This document shows, one piece after another, positions 17,105 to 25,397 of a DNA stretch of 64,000 bases (positions are counted from its first letter, which is position 1; each line of letters starts with the position of its first letter). The DNA is from SIG480 sp045546975. Its GTDB lineage: Bacteria; Bacillota; Clostridia; Oscillospirales; JAAYXM01. Under the pieces are notes generated by a model that was not told the DNA's origin, searched no databases, and worked only from the letters and a program-made list of their open reading frames with translations. The position numbers and the translations under genes are program-made. The stretch spans positions 186,001-250,000 of the forward strand of contig JAZQDV010000010.1 in assembly GCA_045546975.1 (NCBI GenBank), written 5' to 3'.

Positions 17105-18715
17105 TTATCGTATTTTAACTTCGGAGACACCGGAGAATAAGTTCACCTTGTCGTTCATAATAAAAACGGTTTTTTGTTCGCCTTCTCCTGCGTTATTTTC
17201 GTTTCGCATCGGCGGGCGTTCCATATCCGGATTATCTCCACGGAACTCAGACTTTTCGCCGTCGTGTTCGGGTGGGAACTTGTTGTCAAAAGGCATTGGC
17301 GGAGCTTCTCCGTCGGGTGGAGTGGGCCGGCTTTCTCCGTCGGGCAATTCAGGAGGCCTGCCATTTCCGTGTCCTCTTCCGGGAAGGTCTGTGCCGTAAT
17401 AGCCAAACTGTATTCCGCCGGTGATTTCGGTGAGAGTCTCTGTCGCATAAACACCGTTTTCTTCGTTTCCCTGAAGCTCTGCACTGATATAAAGGGTATA
17501 TTCATCTCCTACGTTGAAGTTGGGTGAGGAGATTACCGCACCTCTGAAATTGCGTTTTGTTACCGTTTCGTTTTCTTCCGTACACTTATAGGCGAAAACT
17601 ACATCACCGTCCTTATCTTTTACCACTATAGCGCTGCTGTGCGGTTGAGCCTCGGAAAATTGCAGATTCATCGTTACTTGGTCTGAATCGCTTTCGGGCC
17701 AGTCCATTGTTGAGCCGAGCGCAATAACCGTACCACCGTTTATAAAAGAGCCCAAATCACTGTCAAGACCTGCGTCTGCCTTCGGATTTGCACTTGATAT
17801 GACTCTTCCGCCGTTGATGACAAGCCAACCGTTTGAGTCGATTCCGTCGCCCTCTTCTCCAAGACCTGCAAAGATGTTTATGTTACCGCCGTTTATGGTT
17901 GTTACTGAAACATTATCTTCGTTTGTGTTGATGCCGTCATTTTGAGAGAAGATGTTTATGTCTCCGCCGTTTATGGTAAGGTGAAGCTCCGTGTCGAGCC
18001 CCTCGTTTGCGGCGTTTAAGTTCAGCGTACCGTCTCCGAATACGTTCATTGACATATATGAGTAAATTGCACCGTCCTGTTTCCAGAGCTTCTTCTCGTC
18101 TTCTGAATCCTTGAATATCTTTTCTACGTACGAGCCGCTGATGTTGTTTTCACTGCCGTCGGCGAGGACGAGTACCGCTCCTGCGTTTTGTGTGTCAACA
18201 TCGGAAGTCGCGTTCTCTGTGCTCCAATCACCGTCGCATTCATAGACGTTCATGAAAAGTATTGCCGGGGCAACTGTGCAGGTGACATTTGCGTTATCAA
18301 GAATGAGTTCAACTTTAGCGTTCGGATCACTTTTTGCATTCTCGCCCAGATCAATGCGGATCTGCCCCTTTGAGAGTGTACCGCTTATGCGATATGCACC
18401 GCTTCTGGTTATGTTGAGAACTGTGTGCGAGTCCGCCTCTTCTTTTGCGTGCATATCTTTCTTTTTACCTTCTCCGTACGGGTTTCCGCTCGGGTAAGAC
18501 TCTTTTTCTTCGTAGTATATAATGTCATGGCTTACAAAGACATCTCCGCTTTCAGAAACCTCTTCACTGTTGAAAAGTATTTTTTCATCAGAAAGCGCGA
18601 TGAGATTTTCTTTTTCAAAATCCGAGACATACAAGAAGTCGTCGCTTGGCTTTATCTGTGCACAACCGCTGATGAAAAGTGAAAGGGAAAGTATAATTGG
18701 TAAAATTCTCTTCAT
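17105..18715 (-). CDS. Surface lipoprotein with Cthe_2159-type carbohydrate-binding beta-helix domain
   Basis: A 536-residue exported lipoprotein: the signal peptide ends in the lipobox LFISGC with the acylated cysteine at 18. Residues of about 95-400 form repeated turns such as LTINGGDINIFSQNDGINT and VTTINGGNINIFAG, the pattern of the Cthe_2159/DUF4353 family, a parallel beta-helix reported to bind acidic plant polysaccharides. A Pro-, Asp- and Glu-rich tail (about 440-510, repeats like PPDGE and RPP) follows, then a short terminal segment. AAAGGAGGAGC precedes the start. It probably acts as a cell-surface glycan binder; the ligand is an inference. Confidence 0.85.
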   Translation of the reverse strand: MKRILPIILSLSLFISGCAQIKPSDDFLYVSDFEKENLIALSDEKILFNSEEVSESGDVFVSHDIIYYEEKESYPSGNPYGEGKKKDMHAKEEADSHTVLNITRSGAYRISGTLSKGQIRIDLGENAKSDPNAKVELILDNANVTCTVAPAILFMNVYECDGDWSTENATSDVDTQNAGAVLVLADGSENNISGSYVEKIFKDSEDEKKLWKQDGAIYSYMSMNVFGDGTLNLNAANEGLDTELHLTINGGDINIFSQNDGINTNEDNVSVTTINGGNINIFAGLGEEGDGIDSNGWLVINGGRVISSANPKADAGLDSDLGSFINGGTVIALGSTMDWPESDSDQVTMNLQFSEAQPHSSAIVVKDKDGDVVFAYKCTEENETVTKRNFRGAVISSPNFNVGDEYTLYISAELQGNEENGVYATETLTEITGGIQFGYYGTDLPGRGHGNGRPPELPDGESRPTPPDGEAPPMPFDNKFPPEHDGEKSEFRGDNPDMERPPMRNENNAGEGEQKTVFIMNDKVNLFSGVSEVKIR

Positions 18716-18800
18716 GACTGCTCCTCCTTTGGTTAATCAATTCTATCACATTTCTTTCCTAAAAATACATACAATTTGTAAATTTTTCCGTAAAATCCAC

Positions 18801-18829
18801 TTGACAAATTGTGGGGCAACAGTTATAAT
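18801..18829 (+). promoter_or_regulatory. Promoter of the feo operon
   Basis: Perfect consensus TTGACA and TATAAT with a 17-base spacer. Two operator-like palindromes lie immediately downstream. Confidence 0.9.
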
Positions 18830-18836
18830 TGTTGAT

Positions 18837-18854
18837 AGTTAGCGAAGGCTAACT
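18837..18854. promoter_or_regulatory. Operator-like palindrome 1 of the feo operon
   Basis: AGTTAGC-GAAG-GCTAACT, an exact inverted repeat at the expected transcription start. It shares the pattern GTTAG-N6-CTAAC with 18872-18887 and 19158-19173. The half-site recalls the TTAGG-type half-sites of DtxR/IdeR iron repressors, but the regulator is not in the window. Confidence 0.65.
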
Positions 18855-18871
18855 ATATTTTATGACTGAAG

Positions 18872-18887
18872 GTTAGGTAGAACTAAC
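18872..18887. promoter_or_regulatory. Operator-like palindrome 2 of the feo operon
   Basis: GTTAG-GTAGAA-CTAAC, the same pattern as palindrome 1, between the promoter and feoA. Confidence 0.6.
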
Positions 18888-18913
18888 TGATGTATAATAC
18901 GGTGGTAACGAGT

Positions 18914-19126
18914 ATGAATTTGAGAGAAGCGGTAGAAGGAAAAGAATATATCATACAGCAGATAAACACAGACGATGAAGAGCTGAATGCATTTTTGTTT
19001 TCACTCGGCTGTTATAGTGGAGAGGCTATTACCGTAATCGCACAGCGAAAGGGAGGTTGTACCGTTTCCATTAAGGATGGTCGCTACAATATTGATACCC
19101 AATTGGCAGAAGCGATCATTATCTGA
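18914..19126 (+). CDS. feoA: Ferrous iron transport protein A
   Basis: A small SH3-like cytoplasmic protein of about 70 residues that assists FeoB. It shows the FeoA pattern: MNLREAVEGKEYIIQQI at the start, LGCYSGEAITVIAQRKGG in the middle and GRYNIDTQLAEAIII at the end. ATG at 18914 is preferred because GGTGGTAACGAG stands upstream; the in-frame ATG at 18890 has no ribosome site and touches palindrome 2. feoB follows 90 bases later. Confidence 0.9.
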   Translation: MNLREAVEGKEYIIQQINTDDEELNAFLFSLGCYSGEAITVIAQRKGGCTVSIKDGRYNIDTQLAEAIII

Positions 19127-19157
19127 ATAGGCATAAGCCTATTTTTTTGGCTTGTCG

Positions 19158-19173
19158 GTTAGTGCCAACTAAC
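19158..19173. promoter_or_regulatory. Operator-like palindrome 3, between feoA and feoB
   Basis: GTTAG-TGCCAA-CTAAC, the third copy of the feo palindrome. It stands about 45 bases before feoB, so feoB may have separate iron control. Confidence 0.6.
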
Positions 19174-19215
19174 TGAAAATAGATTATATAAATTAAAAAC
19201 AGGAGGAAGATATCC

Positions 19216-21246
19216 ATGAGAATTGCTTTGACCGGCAACCCGAACTCAGGTAAGACTACGATGTATAATGCTCTGACCGGCCGAAATGAGAGGGTAGGCA
19301 ACTGGGCAGGTGTTACCGTAGACAAAAAAGAACACCCGATTAAGAAAGAGTATGCAGGAAGCGAACAGATTACAGCTGTTGACCTTCCCGGTGCATATTC
19401 GATGTCACCATTTACGAGTGAGGAAAGTATTACGAGCTCTTATGTAAAGAATGAGAATCCCGATGTTATCATAAACATCGTGGATGCGGACAACTTAAGT
19501 CGCAGTCTTTTCTTTACAACGCAGCTCCTGGAGCTTGGCACTCCTGTTGTGGTTGCGCTTAACAAGAGCGACATAGGCAAAAAGAAAGGTAACAGGATTG
19601 ACGTGGCCTTACTTTCTGCAAAGCTTGGGTGTCCCGTTGTAGAAACCGTTTCCACCTCGGCGGACGGATTGAAAACCTTGATTGATACAGCTTCTTGCCA
19701 AGCAGGAAAAGGACAGGTCGCTCTATATAAACAGGATGAGATTGACTTGACCGACAAGGCTGAGGTTGAGGCTGCGGACCGCAAACGCTTTGAGTTTGTC
19801 AATAAGATTGTGAAAGAGGTTGAAACCCGCAAAGTTCTGACCAAGGATAAGAATATTGGCGATAAGATTGACGCTGTTTTGACGAACAAGTGGCTTGGTA
19901 TTCCGATTTTTGCCGCTGTTATGTTCCTTGTGTTCTACATATCGCAGACGACTATCGGTACATGGATTGCTGAAGGTGTGGAGATTGGAGATACATTCAT
20001 CCCGGGTCTTGTTCCGCTTCTTGAAATGTTCCAGGGGTGGGTAGGCAGACTGCTTGAAAACGCAAGTCCTCTGCTTTCTGCTATCCTTGTTGACGGCGTT
20101 ATCGGTGGTGTGGTTGCGGTTGTCGGCTTCCTTCCTCTGGTTATGGTAATGTACTTCCTCATTGCACTCCTTGAGGATTGCGGATATATGTCACGCGCCG
20201 CTGTTGTGCTTGATCCTATCTTCAAGAAAGTGGGTCTTTCCGGCAAATCGGTCATTCCTTTTGTAATCACTATCGGTTGCGCCGTTCCCGGTATTATGGC
20301 AAGTCGTACCATCCGCAACGAGCGTGAGCGCAGAGCGACCGCGATGCTCGCACCCTTTATGCCGTGTGGTGCAAAGATTCCTGTTATTGCCCTGTTCGCA
20401 GGTGCTTTCTTTGAGGATGCGTGGTGGGTCAGTGCATTGATGTACTTTGCCGGTATCGCACTTATCTTCCTTGGCGCACTTCTCATAAATCTCATTACGG
20501 GTTACAAAGCAAGAAAATCCTTCTTTATTATAGAGCTTCCTGAATATAAGGCACCTTCTCTTTGGGGTGCGTTCAAGTCCATGTGCAGTCGCGGTTGGGC
20601 ATACATTGTAAAAGCTGCAACAATCATCCTCCTCTGCAATATGGCGGTACAGCTGATGCAGACATTTACATGGAACTTCACTGTTGCGGAAAGCGCGGAT
20701 TCTTCCATCCTCGCTTCAATTGCTTCTCCGTTTGCTTATCTGCTCGTTCCGATTGTCGGTGTTATCTCCTGGCAATTGGCGGCAGCAGCTATCACCGGTT
20801 TTATAGCAAAAGAAAATGTTGTCGGCACACTTGCTGTATGCTTTGTCGGTCTTGAGAATCTCATAGATACCGAAGAACTTGCGCTCATGGAAGGAGCAGG
20901 GGCAGAGGTTGCAGGTGTTATGGCGATTACGAGGGTTGCGGCTCTTGCTTATTTGATGTTCAATCTCTATACGCCTCCTTGCTTTGCGGCGATTGGAGCT
21001 ATGAATGCCGAAATGAAGAGTGCAAAATGGCTCTGGGGAGGTATCGGACTTCAGCTTGCGGTAGGTTACACCGTGGCGTATCTTGTTTATACCGTTGGAA
21101 CTCTTATTGTTGGCGGCATTCTTAATATAGGTTCTGCTATTTGCGGTCTTGTTGCTGTGGTTGCTATGGTGGCTGTCGTAAGCGGATTGATTGTTAACAC
21201 CAATAAGAAAATGAAAGCGGAGTACGCTCTTTCATCTGTAAAATAA
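19216..21246 (+). CDS. feoB: Ferrous iron transporter FeoB
   Basis: A 676-residue inner membrane Fe(II) transporter. The N-terminal GTPase domain has G1 GNPNSGKTT (7-15), G3 DLPGAYSMSP and G4 NKSD near residue 116. It is followed by a helical GDI region and the Gate-containing transmembrane part (LPLVMVMYFLIALLEDCGYM, then VITIGCAVPGIMASRT and the second Gate). ACAGGAGGAAG sits upstream of the ATG. It is cotranscribed with feoA and a small Cys-rich partner. Confidence 0.97.
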   Translation: MRIALTGNPNSGKTTMYNALTGRNERVGNWAGVTVDKKEHPIKKEYAGSEQITAVDLPGAYSMSPFTSEESITSSYVKNENPDVIINIVDADNLSRSLFFTTQLLELGTPVVVALNKSDIGKKKGNRIDVALLSAKLGCPVVETVSTSADGLKTLIDTASCQAGKGQVALYKQDEIDLTDKAEVEAADRKRFEFVNKIVKEVETRKVLTKDKNIGDKIDAVLTNKWLGIPIFAAVMFLVFYISQTTIGTWIAEGVEIGDTFIPGLVPLLEMFQGWVGRLLENASPLLSAILVDGVIGGVVAVVGFLPLVMVMYFLIALLEDCGYMSRAAVVLDPIFKKVGLSGKSVIPFVITIGCAVPGIMASRTIRNERERRATAMLAPFMPCGAKIPVIALFAGAFFEDAWWVSALMYFAGIALIFLGALLINLITGYKARKSFFIIELPEYKAPSLWGAFKSMCSRGWAYIVKAATIILLCNMAVQLMQTFTWNFTVAESADSSILASIASPFAYLLVPIVGVISWQLAAAAITGFIAKENVVGTLAVCFVGLENLIDTEELALMEGAGAEVAGVMAITRVAALAYLMFNLYTPPCFAAIGAMNAEMKSAKWLWGGIGLQLAVGYTVAYLVYTVGTLIVGGILNIGSAICGLVAVVAMVAVVSGLIVNTNKKMKAEYALSSVK

Positions 21247-21272
21247 AAAACATTTCAGTTAGGATTTTGACT

Positions 21273-21440
21273 ATGGAAAATGTAATTGTTGCTTTAATAT
21301 TGATTGCTATTACTGCGGGGATTATATGCTATCTTGTTCGTGCAAAGAAAAATGGCGAAAAATGTATTGGTTGTCCCTATGCAAAACAGTGTGAGAGTAA
21401 ATGTAACGGCATCTGTTCCGTCAAAGAGGAAAACAAATAA
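21273..21440 (+). CDS. FeoB-associated Cys-rich membrane protein
   Basis: A 55-residue protein directly after feoB. It has one transmembrane helix (about 4-22) followed by a basic loop and the cysteine pattern CIGCPYAKQCESKCNGIC. This is the layout of the FeoB-associated Cys-rich protein family, a small partner found after feoB in many Bacillota. The cysteines may bind iron; the precise role is unproven. The terminator at 21461 ends the operon. Confidence 0.85.
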   Translation: MENVIVALILIAITAGIICYLVRAKKNGEKCIGCPYAKQCESKCNGICSVKEENK

Positions 21441-21460
21441 CTCCATAATTGAATACACGC

Positions 21461-21501
21461 AAAAAGTGGCAGGGAGCTTTGTAGCTCTCTGCCACCTTTT
21501 T
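21461..21501 (+). terminator. Terminator of the feo operon
   Basis: AAAAAGTGGCAGGGAGCT and its near-complement AGCTCTCTGCCACCTTTTT form a strong stem with a T-run. Confidence 0.9.
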
Positions 21502-21522
21502 GCATGCTGTTTTCACAAACGA

Positions 21523-21552
21523 AAAGCAGAGCACTAAATGTACTCTGCTTTC
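21523..21552 (-). terminator. Second hairpin downstream of tRNA-Trp
   Basis: AAAGCAGAG and CTCTGCTTT form a stem around about 11 bases; the minus strand continues CTTTTCGTTT. It probably was the original tRNA-Trp terminator before the insertion at 21557-21695. Confidence 0.5.
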
Positions 21553-21556
21553 TCTA

Positions 21557-21695
21557 TGGCAGGGGTAGAAGGACGTCGCTTTTCTGCGGAAAAGCCACGG
21601 TGGTTGCGGCGTGCCACCGGCACCCCGCCAAGAGTCGCCTTTCGAGTCCTCCTCAATCAAAAAAGACACACACCCCAAAGGGTATGTGCCTCTTT
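21557..21695 (-). mobile_element. Mini-insertion at the tRNA-Trp 3' end flanked by 18-base direct repeats
   Basis: TGGCAGGGGTAGAAGGAC occurs twice in the same orientation, at 21557-21574 and as the 3' end of tRNA-Trp at 21696-21713. The 139-base unit between the repeat starts holds a perfect hairpin (GCTTTTC-TGCG-GAAAAGC), a second one (CGGTGG...CCACCG), a T-arm-like TTCGAGTCCTCC and a terminator (AGGCACATACCC, minus strand). The duplicated tRNA end is what integration at a tRNA gene leaves behind. It encodes no protein, so it must depend on an enzyme supplied elsewhere if it is mobile. Confidence 0.6.
21664..21694 (-). terminator. Terminator directly after tRNA-Trp
   Basis: On the minus strand AGGCACATACCC pairs with GGGTGTGTGTCT and is followed by six T. 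Confidence 0.75.
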
Positions 21696-21769
21696 TGGCA
21701 GGGGTAGAAGGACTCGAACCCTCAAGAACGGTTTTGGAGACCGGCATGTTACCATTACATCATACCCCT
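21696..21769 (-). tRNA. tRNA-Trp (anticodon CCA)
   Basis: A 74-base cloverleaf. Acceptor AGGGGTA pairs perfectly with TACCCCT, the discriminator is G and CCA is encoded. The anticodon loop CTCCAAA carries CCA. The outer anticodon-stem pair is a C-T mismatch, otherwise the fold is normal. Its last 18 bases are repeated downstream at 21557. Confidence 0.95.
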
Positions 21770-21875
21770 AAATATTTACATTTCAATACATTGTATTCAC
21801 GCGACTTTGATAGTGTAACACAAATTTCGCTATTTTGCAAGTCTAAATTTCAAAAAGAATAAATTTATATTTTTC

Positions 21876-21904
21876 TTGTGAAATATAAGCTATTATGGTA
21901 TAAT
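21876..21904 (+). promoter_or_regulatory. Promoter upstream of the SGNH hydrolase
   Basis: TTGTGA and TATAAT with a 17-base spacer, about 33 bases before the start codon. Confidence 0.7.
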
Positions 21905-21937
21905 TAACAGATGAAAAACTGCAAAGGAGTCATAAAA

Positions 21938-22627
21938 ATGGAACTTAAGGGTTTGAAAATAAATTTTCTGGGTGACAGCATTACCGAGGGCGTTGGCACA
22001 AGCTCTCCGGATAACGTATACCACGCAGTTCTCAAAAGGGAAGCAGGGCTCGCGGAAGCGCGAAACTACGGCGTTTCGGGAACAAGACTTGCAAAGCAGA
22101 CGGGAGTCGGCGTAGAGGGGAAAGAAGATTATACATCGGCGGGAGACTATACAGACAACAACGCATTTGTTGAAAGAATAGACACAATGGATCTTGATGC
22201 GGACGCGGTGGTTGTTTTCGGGGGCACAAATGACTACGGTCACGGCAACGCTCCTCTCGGTGAGATGTCTGACAGAACCCCGTATACATTCTACGGTGCT
22301 TGCCACTATCTCTTTTCAAGGCTTGTTGTAAAGTACCTCGGAAAGCCTGTAATTATTATGACTCCGATACATAGAGAATCAGAAGGTGTAAAGACAGAGT
22401 ATGAGTGCTTTGCAGGGAAAAACGTAACCTTAAAGACTTACGTTGATATAATCCGCGAGGTTGCAGAGTTCTATTCACTTCCTGTTCTTGATTTATATGC
22501 ATCGAGCGGAATTCAGCCGCAGATAGAGGAAATTAAGAAAAAATATGTCCCCGACGGGCTTCACCCGAACGATGAGGGAAACCGCGTTATTGCAAGAAAG
22601 CTAAAGAGCTTCCTTGAAGCGATGTAA
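21938..22627 (+). CDS. SGNH/GDSL-family hydrolase
   Basis: A 229-residue esterase-type protein. Block I is NFLGDSITEGVG with the nucleophilic serine; block III is VVFGGTNDYGHGN with the oxyanion asparagine; block V is DGLHPNDEG with the Asp-His pair. There is no signal peptide, so it acts inside the cell; the likely role is deacylation or deacetylation of a small sugar or lipid. Start at 21938 follows AAAGGAG; an in-frame ATG at 21911 lacks a site. A shorter paralogue lies at 43479. Confidence 0.88.
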   Translation: MELKGLKINFLGDSITEGVGTSSPDNVYHAVLKREAGLAEARNYGVSGTRLAKQTGVGVEGKEDYTSAGDYTDNNAFVERIDTMDLDADAVVVFGGTNDYGHGNAPLGEMSDRTPYTFYGACHYLFSRLVVKYLGKPVIIMTPIHRESEGVKTEYECFAGKNVTLKTYVDIIREVAEFYSLPVLDLYASSGIQPQIEEIKKKYVPDGLHPNDEGNRVIARKLKSFLEAM

Positions 22628-22653
22628 AAACTTTTAATGGAGCGTGTAATGTT

Positions 22654-23325
22654 TTGCGAATGAGAAAAAAGCCAAATCTCGACAAGCGTTTGGCACGTTG
22701 TGAAAAAATTATTCCGAAGGAGCTTGAAAAACTTTCGGGGGTATGGAAAAAGACATACGGACACAAAAAGCTTTGCCTTGAGATTGGATGCGGCAAAGGG
22801 TTATTCATCACGGAGACCGCAAAATGCAATAAGGATATACTTTTTGTCGGTATAGAGCGCGAGCCGGGTGCTCTTGTTATGGCGGCGGAAAAGGCACTCG
22901 AACAGGGCATTGAAAATGTCGTTTTCATCGATGCTGATGCCGAGAAGATTTGCGAAATTTTCTCTGAAGGCGAGGTTGACGGTATATACTTAAACTTTAG
23001 CGACCCATGGCCGAGAAAGAAGCAGGCAAAGCGCAGACTCACGCACGAGGGATTCCTCTCACTCTATGACAAGGTGCTTTGCGAAGACGGATTTATATTC
23101 TTCAAAACTGACAATCAGAAGCTTTTTGAGTTTTCACTTAACTCAATGTCAGAGTATGGGCTTCTTCTTCGCAACATCTCTCTCGACCTTAAGGCGAGCG
23201 GGATAGATAATATTATGACAGAATACGAAACAAGATTCACCGAGATGGGGATGAACATCTACAGAGTCGAAGGTTATAAGTCGCAAGGGGGAATTTCTGT
23301 TGAAAAACCTGCTCAAACGCTTTGA
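22654..23325 (+). CDS. trmB: tRNA (guanine-N7-)-methyltransferase
   Basis: A 223-residue enzyme that makes m7G46 in tRNA. The SAM-binding motif is CLEIGCGKGLFI, VGIERE is the acidic ribose-binding position, and LNFSDPWPRKKQAKRRL is the TrmB signature. The start is TTG at 22654 with GGAG about 11 bases upstream; ATG at 22660 is possible but too far from that site. The 3' end overlaps the following regulator by 26 bases, so they are cotranslated. Confidence 0.95.
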   Translation: MRMRKKPNLDKRLARCEKIIPKELEKLSGVWKKTYGHKKLCLEIGCGKGLFITETAKCNKDILFVGIEREPGALVMAAEKALEQGIENVVFIDADAEKICEIFSEGEVDGIYLNFSDPWPRKKQAKRRLTHEGFLSLYDKVLCEDGFIFFKTDNQKLFEFSLNSMSEYGLLLRNISLDLKASGIDNIMTEYETRFTEMGMNIYRVEGYKSQGGISVEKPAQTL

Positions 23326-24160
23326 GGAAGAAAGCGCGACCTATTCAAAATCACAGAGAAGAATAGCCGATTACATAACAGAAAACTACGACAAAGCAGC
23401 GTTTATGACGGCGTCAAAGCTTGCCTCTGCCATTGGTACGAGTGAGTCGACTGTGGTGAGGTTTGCCGTAACGCTCGGATATGAGGGATACCCTGAAATG
23501 CAAAAGCATTTGCAGGATGTTATCAGGAAAAAGCTCACTGCAACGCAGAGAATAGAACTCACTACAGAGAAGATGCGAGATGATGTACTTTCTGCGGTTT
23601 TGCACAAGGATGCTGAGAACATTTTATCCGAGATAAACAAGGTAGACCGTGATGAATTCAACTCTGCTGTTGAATGTATTTTATCGGCAAAGCGCATATA
23701 TATAATCGGTGTTCGTGCCTCAAGCTCAATAGCACAGTTCCTGGGATTTTATCTCAATCACATTTTCCCTGATGTAAATATAATAAGCACGGTAAGTGCA
23801 ACGGATGTATTCGAGCATCTTATCCATATTTCAAAAGAAGACGTCTTTATCGGCGTCAGTTTCCCGAGATATTCAAAAAGAACGATAAACGCTATGGCGT
23901 TTGCACACGGAAGGGGAGCAAGAGTTATTGCAATAACCGACTCTGAAACCTCTCCGCTCTGCGATAAGTCAGACTACAAGCTGACAGTAAAAAGCGGTAT
24001 GGTTTCGTTTGTGGACTCTCTTGTTGCACCGCTGTCACTCGTAAATGCCCTTATCGCGGCAATAAGTATGCGAAGGGAAAAGGAAGTCTCCGAAACACTC
24101 TCAAGCCTTGAGACGATATGGGATGAGTTCGGAGTATATGAAAAGTTTGACAATGAGTAA
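23300..24160 (+). CDS. MurR/RpiR-family transcriptional regulator
   Basis: A 286-residue regulator with an N-terminal RpiR helix-turn-helix (residues of about 1-77; ASKLASAIGTSESTVVRFAVTLGYEGYPE is the recognition region) and a C-terminal SIS sugar-phosphate-binding domain (about 120-260; IIGVRASSSIAQFLGFYL and GVSFPRYSKRTI). Such proteins sense phosphosugars. Its start is a TTG within trmB, set by AGGGGGAA. No sugar transporter is adjacent, so the target genes are not evident. Confidence 0.92.
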   Translation: MKNLLKRFEEESATYSKSQRRIADYITENYDKAAFMTASKLASAIGTSESTVVRFAVTLGYEGYPEMQKHLQDVIRKKLTATQRIELTTEKMRDDVLSAVLHKDAENILSEINKVDRDEFNSAVECILSAKRIYIIGVRASSSIAQFLGFYLNHIFPDVNIISTVSATDVFEHLIHISKEDVFIGVSFPRYSKRTINAMAFAHGRGARVIAITDSETSPLCDKSDYKLTVKSGMVSFVDSLVAPLSLVNALIAAISMRREKEVSETLSSLETIWDEFGVYEKFDNE

Positions 24161-25385
24161 AAAGATAGTTGTTATAGGTGCAGGTGCGGCAGGGCTTTTT
24201 GCTTCAGGAATTGCAGCACAGTCCGGTGCGGAGGTTACGCTTCTTGAGAAGAACAACTTTCCCGGGAAAAAACTTAATATAACGGGTAAGGGCCGTTGCA
24301 ACGTAACAAATAACTGCGATTTTGAAACTTTGCTTTCAAACATACCGCAGAATTCCAGGTTTATGTACAGTGCTTTTTCGATGCTTTCACCGCAGGATAT
24401 GATGAGCTTTCTCGAGGGGCAGGGTGTAAAGCTTAAAACTGAGCGCGGAAATAGAGTTTTTCCTGAGTCTGACAGAGCTCGGGATATTACCAATGCGCTT
24501 GTGTCGTTTTCAAAAAACAACGGTGTAAGGATAAAGAAAGAGACCATGGCACTTGGCCTTATAACTGAAAACGGTGCCGTGAAAGGTGTCAAAACGGATA
24601 AAGGAGACATCCGTTGCGACGCCGTTATCGTGGCAACGGGCGGTGCATCCTATCCGCTTACGGGCTCGACCGGTGACGGATATAAATTTGCGAAGGACGT
24701 CGGACATACGGTGCGTGAAATGGAAGGTTCACTTGTTCCGCTTGTTTCAGAGGATATATGCAAAACGGCACAGGGACTTACGCTTAAAAATGTGACGCTT
24801 ACAGCAAAGAACAGTAAGGGTAAGGTTGTTTTCTCAGAACTTGGAGAGATGCTGTTTACTCATTTTGGAATGAGTGGACCGCTTGTGCTTTCTGCGAGTG
24901 CGCACATGCGTGACCTTAAGCAAGAGAAGTATTGTGTATGTATAGATTTGAAACCTGCGCTTTCACCTGAAAAGCTTGAGGAAAGAATTTTGTCCGATAT
25001 AGAAGAAAAGAAGAACAAAGATATAAATAACTTACTTCGAGGACTTATGCCGGCAAGTCTTATAGAGCTTGTACTTTCTAAGGCGGGAGTTGACGGCAGC
25101 GTTAAAGCAAACAGCTTAACCCGTGAAATGCGAAGGAAGCTTCGCGATACGATGAAGTGTCTTTGCTTTGAGGTACGTTCAAAGCGCCCGATACAAGAAG
25201 CGATCATAACAACGGGCGGTGTGAACGTACGCGAAATAAATCCAAAAACTATGGAATCAAAAATAATAAGTGGACTCTACTTCGCGGGAGAGGTGCTTGA
25301 TGTGGATGCATATACAGGCGGATTCAATCTGCAGATTGCATGGTCGAGTGCTTTTGCGGCAGGAAGAGCAGCTTCGGAAGAGTAG
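24153..25385 (+). CDS. BaiN/HI0933-type NAD(P)/FAD-dependent oxidoreductase
   Basis: A 410-residue flavoprotein of the HI0933 family. The dinucleotide-binding fold is at the N-terminus (VVIGAGAAGLFASGIAAQSG), GKGRCNVTNN follows near residue 47, GGASYPLTGSTGDGY is family-specific, and ITTGGVNVREI plus GLYFAGEVLDVDAYTGGFNLQ close the FAD site. Homologues include BaiN of bile acid dehydroxylation, but the family is widespread and its general substrate is unclear. ATG at 24153 overlaps the regulator stop (ATGAGTAA); longer in-frame starts are possible. Confidence 0.9.
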   Translation: MSKKIVVIGAGAAGLFASGIAAQSGAEVTLLEKNNFPGKKLNITGKGRCNVTNNCDFETLLSNIPQNSRFMYSAFSMLSPQDMMSFLEGQGVKLKTERGNRVFPESDRARDITNALVSFSKNNGVRIKKETMALGLITENGAVKGVKTDKGDIRCDAVIVATGGASYPLTGSTGDGYKFAKDVGHTVREMEGSLVPLVSEDICKTAQGLTLKNVTLTAKNSKGKVVFSELGEMLFTHFGMSGPLVLSASAHMRDLKQEKYCVCIDLKPALSPEKLEERILSDIEEKKNKDINNLLRGLMPASLIELVLSKAGVDGSVKANSLTREMRRKLRDTMKCLCFEVRSKRPIQEAIITTGGVNVREINPKTMESKIISGLYFAGEVLDVDAYTGGFNLQIAWSSAFAAGRAASEE

Positions 25386-25397
25386 GAGAGAGTAGAT

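Noticed and set aside
21304..21862. Several short frames around tRNA-Trp
   Set aside because: They read through the tRNA, terminators and hairpins and have no coding signature.
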